Shown here: positions 16,698 to 25,099 of the stretch, piece by piece
Layout of the letters: the number at the start of each line of letters is the position of its first letter
Numbering within the stretch: the first letter of the stretch is position 1
NCBI GenBank assembly: GCA_965217625.1
Contig: OZ244557.1
Location: 2,728,001 to 2,792,000, forward strand
Source: TK10-74A sp965217625
GTDB lineage: Bacteria > Chloroflexota > Dehalococcoidia > Bin125
Length of the DNA stretch: 64,000 bases
Reading direction: 5' to 3'
Translations under genes and position numbers: made by a program
The notes under the pieces: model-generated
What the model was told of the DNA's origin: nothing
Databases searched by the model: none
Seen by the model: the letters and a program-made list of their open reading frames with translations, nothing else

Positions 16698-17513
16698 ATG
16701 CCCCAAGGCCCCACGCTGCCGCCCCACCCCCAGAACTACGGCGCACCGCCGGGCGCGGGGCTGCGCCTGCCCGACGCCTGGTCCCGCCCGCCCGCGCCCG
16801 CCCCGCCGCCCGGCGCGGGCGCCGGCTTCGCCCCCGGCGACATCTTCCGCGGCCTCGGCTTGGCGGCGGTCGTCTTCTTCATCACCTTCCTGATCGGGTT
16901 CGGCGTCTTCGCCCTGATCGACGACGACCCCACGGAGAACGCCGAGTTCGTCGCGACCGCGATCATCGTGCTCATCGTCGATCTGCTGGCGCTGATCCTC
17001 GTGCCCCTGCTCGTCCTGCGCGGGCGCGGCGCGGCGCGCCTCCTGGGCCTGCGCGCGCCGTCGATGAGCGCCCTCGGCTGGGGCCTTGCGGCCCTCGTCG
17101 CCGCCTGGATCGTGATCGTCGCCTACCAGCTCATCGTCGAGGCGCTGGAGATCGAGTGGCTCGAGCCCGTCTCCGCCATCGACGGCGAGGAGTCGTTCAG
17201 CGTGCTCGCCGCCGTGCTGATCGGCGTCGCCGTCCTGCTCATGGCCCCGCTGGCCGAGGAGATCTTCCACCGCGGCTTCCTCGTCGGCGCGATCGCCCGC
17301 CGCTGGGGGCCGGCCGCCGCCGTCGTGATCAGCGCCGCCATCTTCTCCGCCCTGCACTTCGACGTCGGCAGCCTGATTCCCTTCTTCGTGGTGGGCGTCG
17401 CCTTCGCCCTCGCCTACCTCAAGAGCGGCAACCTCTGGGCGTCGATCAGCGCCCACTTCATCTTCAATCTGGTGGCGTTCGCCGTCACCGTCTCGGAACG
17501 GGGCGTCGCGTGA
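16698..17513 (+). CDS. CPBP-family intramembrane metalloprotease inserted between trpB and trpA
   Basis: A 271-residue polytopic membrane protein with the ABI/CPBP signature: EEIFHRGFL (Glu-Glu...Arg motif near residue 191), then ALHFD and SISAHFIFNLVAF with the metal-binding histidines. A Pro-rich N-terminal cytoplasmic region of about 45 residues precedes five to seven hydrophobic segments. The ATG at 16698 was chosen because TACGCT (16683-16688) just upstream looks like a leaderless-type -10. A GTG at 16671 overlapping the trpB stop would add nine residues. The GTGA overlap with trpA shows it is translated within the operon. The substrate is unknown; a link to tryptophan metabolism is only positional. 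Confidence 0.85.
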   Translation: MPQGPTLPPHPQNYGAPPGAGLRLPDAWSRPPAPAPPPGAGAGFAPGDIFRGLGLAAVVFFITFLIGFGVFALIDDDPTENAEFVATAIIVLIVDLLALILVPLLVLRGRGAARLLGLRAPSMSALGWGLAALVAAWIVIVAYQLIVEALEIEWLEPVSAIDGEESFSVLAAVLIGVAVLLMAPLAEEIFHRGFLVGAIARRWGPAAAVVISAAIFSALHFDVGSLIPFFVVGVAFALAYLKSGNLWASISAHFIFNLVAFAVTVSERGVA

Positions 17514-18355
17514 GCCGCTACGCCGATGCCTTCCGCGACACGGCCGGGACCGATCAGGTCGTCTTCATGCCATACCTGACCGGCGGCTACCCCACGCCCG
17601 CCGAGACCGTCGATCTGCTGCAGGCCCTGGTCGACGGCGGCGCCGGCGCGATCGAGATCGGCGTGCCCTTCAGCGATCCCCTCGCCGACGGCCCCACGAT
17701 CCAGCGTGCCAACACCGTCGCGCTGGCGGCCGGCGCCTCGTTGCGCGGCATCCTCGGCGCCGTGGCCGAGCTGCGCGCCCGCGGCGTCGGCGTCCCGATC
17801 ACGCTGATGGGCTACCTCAACCCGTTCCTCGCCTACCACGCCGCCGGCGACCCCCGGGCCGACGGCGCGCTGGGCGGCGTCCCCGCCCTCGCGCGCGACG
17901 CGGCCGCCGCCGGCGCCGACGGCCTGATCATCGTCGACCTCCCGCCCGAGGAGTCCGACGCCATCCGCGTCGCACTACGTGCGCAGGGCCTCGCCCTGAT
18001 CTACCTGCTCGCGCCGACGAGCACCCCGGCCCGCATCGCCGCCGTCGCAGAGCGCGCGAGCGGCTTCGTCTATCTGGTCAGCGTGACCGGCGTCACCGGC
18101 GCGCGCGGGGCGCTGCCCTCCGACCTCGTCGACTTCGTGGGCCGCGTGCGCGCGACCGTCGGCCTGCCGCTGGGCGTCGGCTTTGGCATCTCCAGCCCCG
18201 CGCAGGTTGCCTCGGTGGGCGAATTATGTGACGCTGCCATTGTCGGGAGCGCCGTGATCACCACGGTCGAGCAGGCCGCTCCCGGCCAGCGCGTCGCGAC
18301 GCTGCGGCGCTTCGCTGAGGTGATGACCGGCCGCGGAAGGGAACAGGACGCATGA
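17510..18355 (+). CDS. trpA: tryptophan synthase alpha chain
   Basis: A 281-residue barrel enzyme with the motifs FMPYLTGGYP, GAGAIEIGVPFSDPLADGPTIQ (catalytic Glu within), LMGYLNPFLAYHA, DGLIIVDLPPEES (catalytic Asp) and SVTGVTGARGALP, plus GFGISSP and IVGSAVI for the phosphate. It releases indole from indole-3-glycerol phosphate for TrpB. The GTG at 17510 overlaps the protease stop (GTGA); the long upstream ORF in this frame is shadow. Confidence 0.95.
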   Translation: MSRYADAFRDTAGTDQVVFMPYLTGGYPTPAETVDLLQALVDGGAGAIEIGVPFSDPLADGPTIQRANTVALAAGASLRGILGAVAELRARGVGVPITLMGYLNPFLAYHAAGDPRADGALGGVPALARDAAAAGADGLIIVDLPPEESDAIRVALRAQGLALIYLLAPTSTPARIAAVAERASGFVYLVSVTGVTGARGALPSDLVDFVGRVRATVGLPLGVGFGISSPAQVASVGELCDAAIVGSAVITTVEQAAPGQRVATLRRFAEVMTGRGREQDA

Positions 18356-18551
18356 TCGCTCGCCGCGATGGCTTGAGCCGTGTCCGGATGTTCGCCTATA
18401 CCTCCGCGGCCGGCGCGTTTGCGCCGCGTCGCGACTGACGGTCGCCCGGCCCCGGCCCGGACGCCCCATCCCACTCCCACCCCACGACGATGCGCCGCTG
18501 GCGGCAGGACGCCAGCCGGAACCCTGTAGCCACGACAATGATGCGAGCACC

Positions 18552-18971
18552 ATGACCGACGACCTCCCCTGGCGCGTGCGCGGCATCCGTGGCGCGACCA
18601 CCGTCGACCGCAACGCGTCCGACGCCATCATCGCCGCGACGCGGGAACTGCTCGACGCGATGGTGCAGCGCAACGGCGTGCGCGCGGAGGATGTCGCCTC
18701 GGCCTGGTTCAGCACCACCCGCGACCTCGACGCCGAGTTCCCCGCCGTCGCCGCCCGGCGCGGCCTGGGCTGGGGCCACGTCGCGCTGATGTGCGGGCAC
18801 GAGATGGACGTCCCCGGCGCGCTGCCGAGCTGCCTGCGCATCATGCTGCACGTCAACACGCCGCGCCGTCAGGAGGACGTGCAGCACGTCTACCTGCGCG
18901 GCGCGATGGTCCTGCGCCCCGACGTCGTCGCCGGCCAGTCCCGCGACACCGGCCCCGAACCCGATCCCTGA
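18552..18971 (+). CDS. aroH: chorismate mutase, AroH class
   Basis: A 139-residue trimeric-type chorismate mutase: VRGIRGATTVDRN at the start (active-site Arg), a mid-region GHVALMCGHEMDVPGALPSCLRIMLHVNT that matches the AroH consensus, and HVYLRGAMVLRPD at the end. It converts chorismate to prephenate, the substrate of the TyrA encoded 12 kb upstream. A 195-bp gap separates it from trpA. That gap includes a TATACC-like hexamer near 18397 and a short GGCGCG...CGCGCC-like hairpin, but no convincing terminator. Confidence 0.93.
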   Translation: MTDDLPWRVRGIRGATTVDRNASDAIIAATRELLDAMVQRNGVRAEDVASAWFSTTRDLDAEFPAVAARRGLGWGHVALMCGHEMDVPGALPSCLRIMLHVNTPRRQEDVQHVYLRGAMVLRPDVVAGQSRDTGPEPDP

Positions 18972-19046
18972 CCCAACCAGTCAGTCAGCCAGCCCGATCG
19001 AACCAGCCAGCCCCACCAGTCAGCAGCCACGAAAGAGAGAAGCCCC

Positions 19047-20093
19047 ATGCTCGTCATCATGCAAACGGACGCCAGCCCCGAAGAAGTCCAAGGCGTCATG
19101 AGCCGCCTCAAGGAGGCCAACCTCGAAGGCCACCTCAGCGCCGGCGAGGAGCGCACCGTCATCGGCGCCGTCGGCCGCGTCATCGACCCCGAGATCCGCA
19201 CCGCCATCGGCACGATGGCCGGCGTCGAACAGGTCGTCGCGATCTCCCGGCCCTACAAGCTCTCGGGCCGCGAGTTCAAGCCCGCCGACACGATCATCGA
19301 CGTGGGCGGCGTGCGCATCGGCGACGGCAACTTCGTCGTCATGGCCGGCCCGTGCAGCATCGAGAACGAGGAGCACATGGTCACGACCGCGCGCGCGGTC
19401 AAGGCGGCCGGGGGCCACATCCTGCGCGGCGGCGCATTCAAGCCCCGCACGTCGCCGTACTCGTTCCGCGGCCTGGGCGAGGAGGGTCTCAAGCACCTGG
19501 CGACGGCCCGCGAGGAGACGGGCCTGCCCGTCATCACCGAGGTGATGTCGATCGCCGACGTCGAGACCGTCGCCCGCTACGCCGACATCCTGCAGATCGG
19601 CGCGCGCAACATGCAGAACTTCAACCTGCTCGACGAGGTGGGGCTGGTGCGCAAGCCGGCCATGCTCAAGCGCGGCCTCAGCGGCACGATCGAGGAGTGG
19701 CTGCTGGCCGCCGAGTACATCATGGCCAAGGGCAACCACGAGGTCATCCTGTGCGAGCGCGGCATCCGCACCTTCGAGACCGCCACCCGCAACACGCTCG
19801 ACCTCGCCGCCGTCGCGCTGGTCAAGCGCATGAGCCACCTGCCCGTGATCAGCGACCCCAGCCACGGCACCGGCCGCTGGCAGCTCGTCGAGCCGATGGC
19901 CAAGGCCTCCGTCGCCGTCGGCGCCGACGGCGTCATGATCGAGGTGCACCCCAGCCCCGACCACGCCCTCTCCGACGGCGCCCAGAGCCTCACCTTCGAG
20001 AACTTCGAGCGGCTCATGCGCACCCTGGAATCGCTGGGCGACGCCGTGGGCCGGCCGGCGGCGCCGCGTCCCGGCGCGCTCGCCGCGGTCTAG
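19047..20093 (+). CDS. aroF: 3-deoxy-7-phosphoheptulonate synthase with N-terminal ferredoxin-like regulatory domain
   Basis: A 348-residue type I-beta DAHP synthase. The first ~70 residues (MLVIMQTDASPEEV onward) form the small ferredoxin-like domain that mediates feedback inhibition in Thermotoga-type enzymes. The barrel then shows VVMAGPCSIENEEHM, GGAFKPRTSPYSFRGLG, QIGARNMQN, KRGLSGTIEEWLLAAEYI, SDPSHGTG and VGADGVMIEVHP. It joins PEP and erythrose 4-phosphate to start the shikimate pathway. The 75-bp upstream gap is a CCAGTCAG/CCAGCCAG-like repeat tract followed by a purine-rich GAAAGAGAGAAG Shine-Dalgarno region. Confidence 0.95.
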   Translation: MLVIMQTDASPEEVQGVMSRLKEANLEGHLSAGEERTVIGAVGRVIDPEIRTAIGTMAGVEQVVAISRPYKLSGREFKPADTIIDVGGVRIGDGNFVVMAGPCSIENEEHMVTTARAVKAAGGHILRGGAFKPRTSPYSFRGLGEEGLKHLATAREETGLPVITEVMSIADVETVARYADILQIGARNMQNFNLLDEVGLVRKPAMLKRGLSGTIEEWLLAAEYIMAKGNHEVILCERGIRTFETATRNTLDLAAVALVKRMSHLPVISDPSHGTGRWQLVEPMAKASVAVGADGVMIEVHPSPDHALSDGAQSLTFENFERLMRTLESLGDAVGRPAAPRPGALAAV

Positions 20094-20112
20094 CGGCGGG
20101 CCGGGCCTGGAG

Positions 20113-20124
20113 TAGGCTGCGTCT
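20113..20124 (+). promoter_or_regulatory. leaderless-type -10 box of scpA
   Basis: TAGGCT at 20113-20118 is followed by exactly 6 nt and then the ATG of scpA, with no Shine-Dalgarno. This geometry recurs before folD. Confidence 0.5.
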
Positions 20125-20169
20125 ATGTCGCCCCTGCCGATGGCGCCCCTTCCGATGGCGCAACTGCCG
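20125..20169 (+). repeat. three 15-bp tandem repeats, each with an ATG, at the scpA start
   Basis: Units 20125-20139, 20140-20154 and 20155-20169 follow the pattern ATGKCGCMMCTKCCG with one to three differences. All keep frame with scpA. Confidence 0.85.
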
Positions 20170-20979
20170 ATGGTGCAGTTGACGCTGCCCGGTTTCGAGG
20201 GGCCGCTCGACCTGCTGCTGCAGCTGATCGAGCGGCGCGACCTCGACATCTCCGAGCTCTCGCTGGTGCAGGTCGCCGACCAGTTCCTGCGGCACGTCGA
20301 CGCGCTCAAGGCGTCGAGCCGGCGCGGCGACGCCGGCGACCCGGTCGCCGAGCAGCTGTCGGAGTTCCTGGCCATCGGTGGACGGCTGATGCTGCTCAAG
20401 TCGCGCCGCATGCTGCCGGGCGCCGACGACGCCCCCGCGCCCGCCGACGCCCCCGCCGTGGACCTCGTGGCGATGCTCGAGGAGCGTCGCCGCTACCACG
20501 AGGCGATCGAGATGTTCGGCAAGATCGACCGCAGCGGCCTGCGCGGCTTCGGGGCCGGCGCGCCCGCGCCGGTCGACCGGGAGCCGGCCCCGGGCCTGCC
20601 CGACTCGGTCACGCTGGAACTGCTGAGCAAGCTGGTCCAGGAGGCGCTGGCCCGCGCCGACGATCGCGCCCAGCGCCACCCCGAGGTCGCCCTGACGCGC
20701 GACCCCGTCACGGTGCAGGACAAGATCGCCGAGCTGCACGCCCGCCTGCGCGACGGCGGGCGGGTGTCGTTCCGGGAGTGGATCGCGGAGGCGCAGACCC
20801 GCACCGACGTCATCGTGACCTTCATCGCGATCCTGGAGTTGTACAAGTCGCTCGCGATCGAGATGCGCCAGGACGACGCCTACGGCGACATCGAGATCGT
20901 GGCCAAGCCCGCCGCCGCGCCCACCGCCACTACCGGTACCGGCGCGCCCGCGGGTGCGTCCGCTAGTGCGACGGGCTGA
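20125..20979 (+). CDS. scpA: segregation and condensation protein A
   Basis: A 284-residue kleisin. The SMC-head-binding N-terminus reads VQLTLPGFEGPLDLLLQLIE and the C-terminal winged helix includes VSFREWIAEAQTRTDVIVTFIAILELYKS. ScpA with ScpB and SMC compacts chromosomes. The start is odd: three 15-bp tandem units (20125-20169), each opening with ATG and encoding M(S/A)(P/Q)LP, precede the conserved MVQL start at 20170, so four in-frame ATGs are available. A TAGGCT -10 box lies 6 nt before the first. The C-terminal tail is Ala/Thr-rich. scpB is not in the window. Confidence 0.9.
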   Translation: MSPLPMAPLPMAQLPMVQLTLPGFEGPLDLLLQLIERRDLDISELSLVQVADQFLRHVDALKASSRRGDAGDPVAEQLSEFLAIGGRLMLLKSRRMLPGADDAPAPADAPAVDLVAMLEERRRYHEAIEMFGKIDRSGLRGFGAGAPAPVDREPAPGLPDSVTLELLSKLVQEALARADDRAQRHPEVALTRDPVTVQDKIAELHARLRDGGRVSFREWIAEAQTRTDVIVTFIAILELYKSLAIEMRQDDAYGDIEIVAKPAAAPTATTGTGAPAGASASATG

Positions 20980-20988
20980 GAGGACGCC

Positions 20989-21957
20989 GTGCCCACCCAA
21001 CTCACCCGGGCGGAGCTGCGACGCGTCGCCGCGCAGCGCCCCACCACGGTCACGATCGGCGTCTTCGACGGCGTCCACCGCGGACACGTCGCGCTGCTGC
21101 GCCGGGTCATCGAGCGCGCCGCCGCCAACGGCAGCGCCGCCGGGGTCGTCACCTTCCACCCGCATCCGCAGCACGTGCTGCGGCCCGACATGCCGCTCAG
21201 CTACCTGACCAGCCTGGAGGACCGCCTGAGCCTGCTGACCGAGGCCGGCCTCGACATCGTCGCGCCGATCACCTTCACCTCCGAGCTGTCGCAGACCGAC
21301 GCCGGCGACTTCGTGCGCGTGCTCGTCGAGGAGCTGCAGCTGACGGAGTTGGTCACCGGCCCCGACTTCGCCCTCGGCCGCCAGCGCGGCGGCGACATCG
21401 CGACCCTGCGCGCCCTCGGCGAGGAACTCGGCTTCCGCGTCACCGTGATCGACATGGTCCGCGACGGAGGCCCCGACGCCGGTGATGACGGCGACCACAA
21501 GATCTCCTCCAGCGACATCCGCGCCGGGCTGGCCGCGGGCGACATCGAGCGCGTCAACGACCTGCTGGGCCGGCGCTTCAGCCTGCACGGGCCCGTCGTC
21601 CGGGGCGTGGAGCGCGGCCGCGCGATCGGCTTCCCCACGGCCAACATCGCCGTCGGCGCCGACCGCGCCCTGCCCGCCACGGGCGTCTACGCCACGCTCG
21701 CCTCGATCGACGGCCGCGTGCTCCCCTCGGCCACCAACATCGGCGTCCGCCCCACCTTCGACGACCACCCCGCCGTCACCGTCGAGTGCCACATCCTCGA
21801 CTACGACGCCGACCTCTACGGCCGCGACCTGCGCATCGACCTCGTCACGCGGCTGCGCGGCGAGGTCAAGTTCGACGGCGTCGAGGCGCTGCGCGCGCAG
21901 CTCGCCCGCGACTGCGTCGCCGCCCGCGCCGCCCTGCGCCTGCGAGGGCCGGCATGA
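20989..21957 (+). CDS. ribF: bifunctional riboflavin kinase / FMN adenylyltransferase
   Basis: A 322-residue RibF. The N-terminal nucleotidyltransferase part has TIGVFDGVHRGHVALLRR (HxGH-like motif, residues 19-35), TFHPHPQHVL, FTSELSQTDAGDFVR and ISSSDIRAGLAAGD. The C-terminal riboflavin kinase part has GRAIGFPTANI and the TGVYA and NIGVRPTF blocks. It makes FMN and FAD from riboflavin. The start is GTG, 9 bp after scpA. ATGA overlap couples it to tyrS. Confidence 0.95.
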   Translation: MPTQLTRAELRRVAAQRPTTVTIGVFDGVHRGHVALLRRVIERAAANGSAAGVVTFHPHPQHVLRPDMPLSYLTSLEDRLSLLTEAGLDIVAPITFTSELSQTDAGDFVRVLVEELQLTELVTGPDFALGRQRGGDIATLRALGEELGFRVTVIDMVRDGGPDAGDDGDHKISSSDIRAGLAAGDIERVNDLLGRRFSLHGPVVRGVERGRAIGFPTANIAVGADRALPATGVYATLASIDGRVLPSATNIGVRPTFDDHPAVTVECHILDYDADLYGRDLRIDLVTRLRGEVKFDGVEALRAQLARDCVAARAALRLRGPA

Positions 21958-23225
21958 CCGACGCTGGCCCGCCGCTCAGCCCCGCCCAGCGCGCCGAGGT
22001 CGAGCGCCAGCACGCGCTGATCATGCGCGGTACCCGCTTCGGCGACGCCGAGACGCGCGCCACCATGGAGCGCGAGCTGCGCGATCGCCTGGCCGAATCG
22101 CTGCGCGACGATCGCCCCCTGCGCGTCTACCTCGGCGTCGACCCCACGGCGCCCGACCTGCACCTGGGGCACTGCGTCGCGCTGCGCAAGCTGCGCACCT
22201 TCCAGGAGCTGGGGCATCAGGCCGTGCTGCTGATCGGCGACTTCACGGCCCTGATCGGCGACCCCTCGGATAAGGACGCCTCACGCCCCATGAACGCCGC
22301 CGCGGCCATCGCCGCCAACGCCGCCACCTACCAGGAGCAGGCCTTCAAGCTGCTCGACCGCGCCCGCACCGAGGTGCGCCGCAACAGCGAGTGGCTGGCC
22401 AAGCTGACGTTCGAGGACGTGGTGCAGCTGGCCAGCAACTTCACCGTCGCGCAGTTCATCGAGCGCGACACCTTCCGCACCCGCCTCGACCGCGGCGAGC
22501 CCGTCTACGTGCATGAGTTCATGTACGGCCTCATGCAGGGCTACGACGCCGTCGCGCTGGAGACCGACGTCCAGGTCGGCGGCACCGACCAGACCTTCAA
22601 CCTGATGGCCGGGCGCATCCTGCAGCGCACCCACGGGCAGCCGCCCCAGATCGCGATCACGTCGCCCATCCTGGTCGGCCTCGACGGCGTCGAGCGGATG
22701 TCGAAGAGCACCGGCAACTACATCGGCATCGACGAGCCGCCTGACCAGCAGTACGGCAAGGCGATGTCGATCCCCGACGACGTGCTGATCGACTTCTTCA
22801 CGCTGGGCACGAACGTCGAGGCGGCGGAGGTCGACGCGATCGAGGCCGGCCTGCGCGACGGCTCGCTGCACCCGATGCGCGCCAAGCAGCGCCTCGCCCA
22901 CGCCGTCGTCGCGGAGTGGCACGGGGCCGAGGCGGCCGGCGCGGCGGCGGAGGACTTCGCGCGCGTCTTCTCCCGCCGCGAGCAGCCCGCCGACATGCCC
23001 GAGTTCGCGATCGCCTTCGAGGACGGGGCCGCGAGCGTCGTCCTCGCCGATCTGCTGGCCCGCGCCGGCCTCGCCGCCAGCCGCGCCGAGGCCAAGCGCC
23101 TCATCGCCGGCGGCGCCGTCCAGCTCGACGGGGAGCGCGTCACGGCCGCCGAGGTCACGGTGGCGCCGGGCAGCGTGCTCAAGGTCGGCAAGCGCCGCTG
23201 GCTGCGCCTCGTCGCGGGGGGCTAG
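21954..23225 (+). CDS. tyrS: tyrosyl-tRNA synthetase
   Basis: A 423-residue class I synthetase of the TyrZ-like type. The HIGH motif is HLGH (in PDLHLGHCVALRKL), tyrosine recognition is around EFMYGLMQGYDAVAL and VGGTDQTFN, and the KMSKS motif is RMSKS near residue 247. The last 65 residues form an S4 RNA-binding domain (SRAEAKRLIAGGAVQLDG). The ATG at 21954 overlaps the ribF stop; the longer upstream ORF is shadow. The final codons (23196-23218) are repeated at 25077-25099 beyond an inserted two-gene cassette. The stop codon shares the palindrome CTAG with the convergent cassette gene. Confidence 0.95.
   Translation: MTDAGPPLSPAQRAEVERQHALIMRGTRFGDAETRATMERELRDRLAESLRDDRPLRVYLGVDPTAPDLHLGHCVALRKLRTFQELGHQAVLLIGDFTALIGDPSDKDASRPMNAAAAIAANAATYQEQAFKLLDRARTEVRRNSEWLAKLTFEDVVQLASNFTVAQFIERDTFRTRLDRGEPVYVHEFMYGLMQGYDAVALETDVQVGGTDQTFNLMAGRILQRTHGQPPQIAITSPILVGLDGVERMSKSTGNYIGIDEPPDQQYGKAMSIPDDVLIDFFTLGTNVEAAEVDAIEAGLRDGSLHPMRAKQRLAHAVVAEWHGAEAAGAAAEDFARVFSRREQPADMPEFAIAFEDGAASVVLADLLARAGLAASRAEAKRLIAGGAVQLDGERVTAAEVTVAPGSVLKVGKRRWLRLVAGG
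23196..23218 (+). repeat. 23-bp perfect direct repeat, copy 1 (3' end of tyrS)
   Basis: Identical to 25077-25099, starting CGCTGGCTGCGCC. After a GGG present only in this copy, both continue with CTAGCG, which includes the tyrS stop. The distance between copies is 1881 bp. Confidence 0.9.
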
Positions 23226-23821
23226 CGCGTCGCGAGCTTGAGGAAGGCTGTCAACGACGGACTACGGCTGAGGACGCTGTCGTCCCTGACATCGACGACT
23301 CCGGCCAACTGTGGGGCGTGGCGGACCTTCTCGTAGTCGTTGTCGCCGAACGCCCAACGCAAGATCGACACTCCATCCTTCCCGTCCGACATGCTCCCCA
23401 CTCGGTTGGCAGGATCCCGAACCACAAGAGCGTGAGTGAGGATGCCTTCCGGATCCGCGAGGAGCCAATTCTCGAACGAGCGATCCGCGACGGCGACGAA
23501 GATCGGGAGGGACGGGGGGAGCGCTTGTATCGCCACGTCGTAGGCCCTGCGACACAGTTGCAGGGCGGGCTCGGGACGCGACTCTCGGTCGAACACGATC
23601 CCAAGGGCGGAGACTCTTCTCGCGGCGACCAGCCCCTTCGCCGTCGGCATCACGCGCTTCGAAACGAACGCGTCCACCGGACTATCGATGCCCTGCCCGT
23701 GGAATGTGACGGGCGTGGCCACTCGGTGGCCAGCATGTTGCAGGAGGATGGGTAAGGCCAGAACTTCGCATGGGCCCTCGACGACGAGCCCCACAGGCCC
23801 TTCCGGCGGGATCTGGACCAT
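23222..23821 (-). CDS. DUF4276-like TOPRIM-type protein of an ATPase-linked defence cassette
   Basis: A 199-residue protein. GLVVEGPCEVLALPILLQ near residue 11 matches the glutamate motif of a TOPRIM-like or DUF4276 protein, LGIVFDRESR near residue 74 could hold the acidic metal ligands, and FVAVADRSFENWLLADPEGI is a phrase typical of DUF4276 proteins. It overlaps the upstream ATPase gene by an ATGA junction, so the two are co-translated. ATPase plus separate TOPRIM pairs act in anti-phage systems such as PARIS. Which named system, if any, this belongs to cannot be decided by eye. The stop codon coincides with the tyrS stop palindrome, so the gene ends exactly in the duplicated tyrS 3' end. 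Composition is less GC-rich than tyrS. Confidence 0.65.
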   Translation of the reverse strand: MVQIPPEGPVGLVVEGPCEVLALPILLQHAGHRVATPVTFHGQGIDSPVDAFVSKRVMPTAKGLVAARRVSALGIVFDRESRPEPALQLCRRAYDVAIQALPPSLPIFVAVADRSFENWLLADPEGILTHALVVRDPANRVGSMSDGKDGVSILRWAFGDNDYEKVRHAPQLAGVVDVRDDSVLSRSPSLTAFLKLATR

Positions 23822-25044
23822 CAGCCTGGGACTCCGCCGAAGAGGCCTGAGTCCCAGGAAGTCCCCAAGCCGAGGGCCTCGGACGCCAAGTGGTCAATGA
23901 AGCCGTCCCTGTTCTCTAGCGTGTCCAGGGCGCGTTCGATTTGGGTGCCCTGGTCCGTGCGACGAGTCACGTAGAGACTTTCCGGCGGCACGCCGTCAAC
24001 ACAGATTGGGGAGTGGGTTGAGATGATCACTTGGCTCCTCTGGTGAGGGTGGTCCCGTTCGGCCACCTCCCGGGCCAGCGACATGAAATGCCGCAGGATC
24101 CACGGGTGCAGGCTCGTTTCCGGTTCCTCGACGATGACTGCCGGATCCCTCGACAAGAGGACGAGGAACAGGGCGAGTGCCTGGATAGTTCCGTCGGAGA
24201 CCTCATCGGCGAACCAGCGGCGTGAGAAACCCGCCTCCTTGAAGAAGAGCCCCAGTTTCTTCGTGTCGACGTAGTCAGCCTCAACCTTCTCGATCGTTGG
24301 GACGGCGACTCGAAGTTGCTCGATCAGTTCCTGGTACCGCTTCTCGCTACTGCTGCTTAAACGTCTCAATGCGGAGGCAAGGTTCTCCCCATAACGACCG
24401 ACATCCCTGTCACGCCCAGGTGCCGACGGCTCTCGCGCGATCAGTGGAGATACCTGGTAGGTCCGAAAGTGCGAGAACTCTCCGAACCAACCTCGGAGCG
24501 TAGGATTGAGAAAACGGGCGATCGGCTCTCCCTCGAATCCCCAACCGGCCTCATCGATTTCGGACTCGCCGTTTGCGAACCGGAACGCGTCCTCTACGCC
24601 CGGGCGGATGATTCCGCCCGACCTGGAGAACACGAGCGTGTACGGACCGGATTGCGCATCCGCGCAATCGAGTTGCTCTGCCGATATTTCGATGTCGGAG
24701 TCGATGGTCTGTCCGGTCGCGCGAAACGCCAGCCGATAGCGCCAGAATTTGGGTGGCTCGCTCTTGCGAAGATGCTGTCGGCTCCGATCTTGGTAAATCA
24801 ACGTGAACTCAACAGCACCCCTCGCCCGGCGCTGTCTTCGGGAGGCCACATTCTCGAACCCGCCTCGTTCGGCTAGTGCAGAATCCAGGCCGTCGCGGAA
24901 GACCGCTCCCACGAAGTCCAGTGCATCAAGAAAGTTCGACTTCCCGGACGCATTCGGTCCGACGAGAACCATCAAGGGCGGCAGGTTGTCGAGGTGGACG
25001 TCCTTGAGTGACTTGTAGTTCGAGGCGCTGAATGCGTGGAGCAT
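23821..25044 (-). CDS. AAA15/RecF-like ABC-type ATPase of a defence cassette
   Basis: A 407-residue ATPase that starts MLHAFSASNYKSLKDVHLD and carries Walker A VGPNASGKSNFLDAL (residues 28-42), a signature-like stretch around ADEVSDGTIQALALFLVLL, Walker B AVIVEEPETSLHP and the H-loop VIISTHSP. This is the AAA15/RloA/OLD-like ATPase domain without a fused TOPRIM. The TOPRIM-like partner is the next gene, with ATGA overlap. The start ATG is followed upstream by repeat copy 2 and the fusA-like gene's 3' end. No integrase or transposase accompanies the pair. The likely role is phage or plasmid defence. Confidence 0.75.
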   Translation of the reverse strand: MLHAFSASNYKSLKDVHLDNLPPLMVLVGPNASGKSNFLDALDFVGAVFRDGLDSALAERGGFENVASRRQRRARGAVEFTLIYQDRSRQHLRKSEPPKFWRYRLAFRATGQTIDSDIEISAEQLDCADAQSGPYTLVFSRSGGIIRPGVEDAFRFANGESEIDEAGWGFEGEPIARFLNPTLRGWFGEFSHFRTYQVSPLIAREPSAPGRDRDVGRYGENLASALRRLSSSSEKRYQELIEQLRVAVPTIEKVEADYVDTKKLGLFFKEAGFSRRWFADEVSDGTIQALALFLVLLSRDPAVIVEEPETSLHPWILRHFMSLAREVAERDHPHQRSQVIISTHSPICVDGVPPESLYVTRRTDQGTQIERALDTLENRDGFIDHLASEALGLGTSWDSGLFGGVPG

Positions 25045-25076
25045 GGTGATAAGCCTACCGCGTGTGGGAGGACGGT

Positions 25077-25099
25077 CGCTGGCTGCGCCTCGTCGCGGG
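25077..25099 (+). repeat. 23-bp perfect direct repeat, copy 2 of the tyrS 3' end
   Basis: Exact copy of 23196-23218 in the same orientation, followed by CTAGCG as in the tyrS locus but lacking its GGG. It lies between the cassette's first gene and the end of the EF-G-like gene. Confidence 0.9.

Noticed and set aside
18356..18551. Possible terminator or leader between trpA and aroH
   Set aside because: Only weak GC hairpins without a T-tract and no recognisable riboswitch motif.
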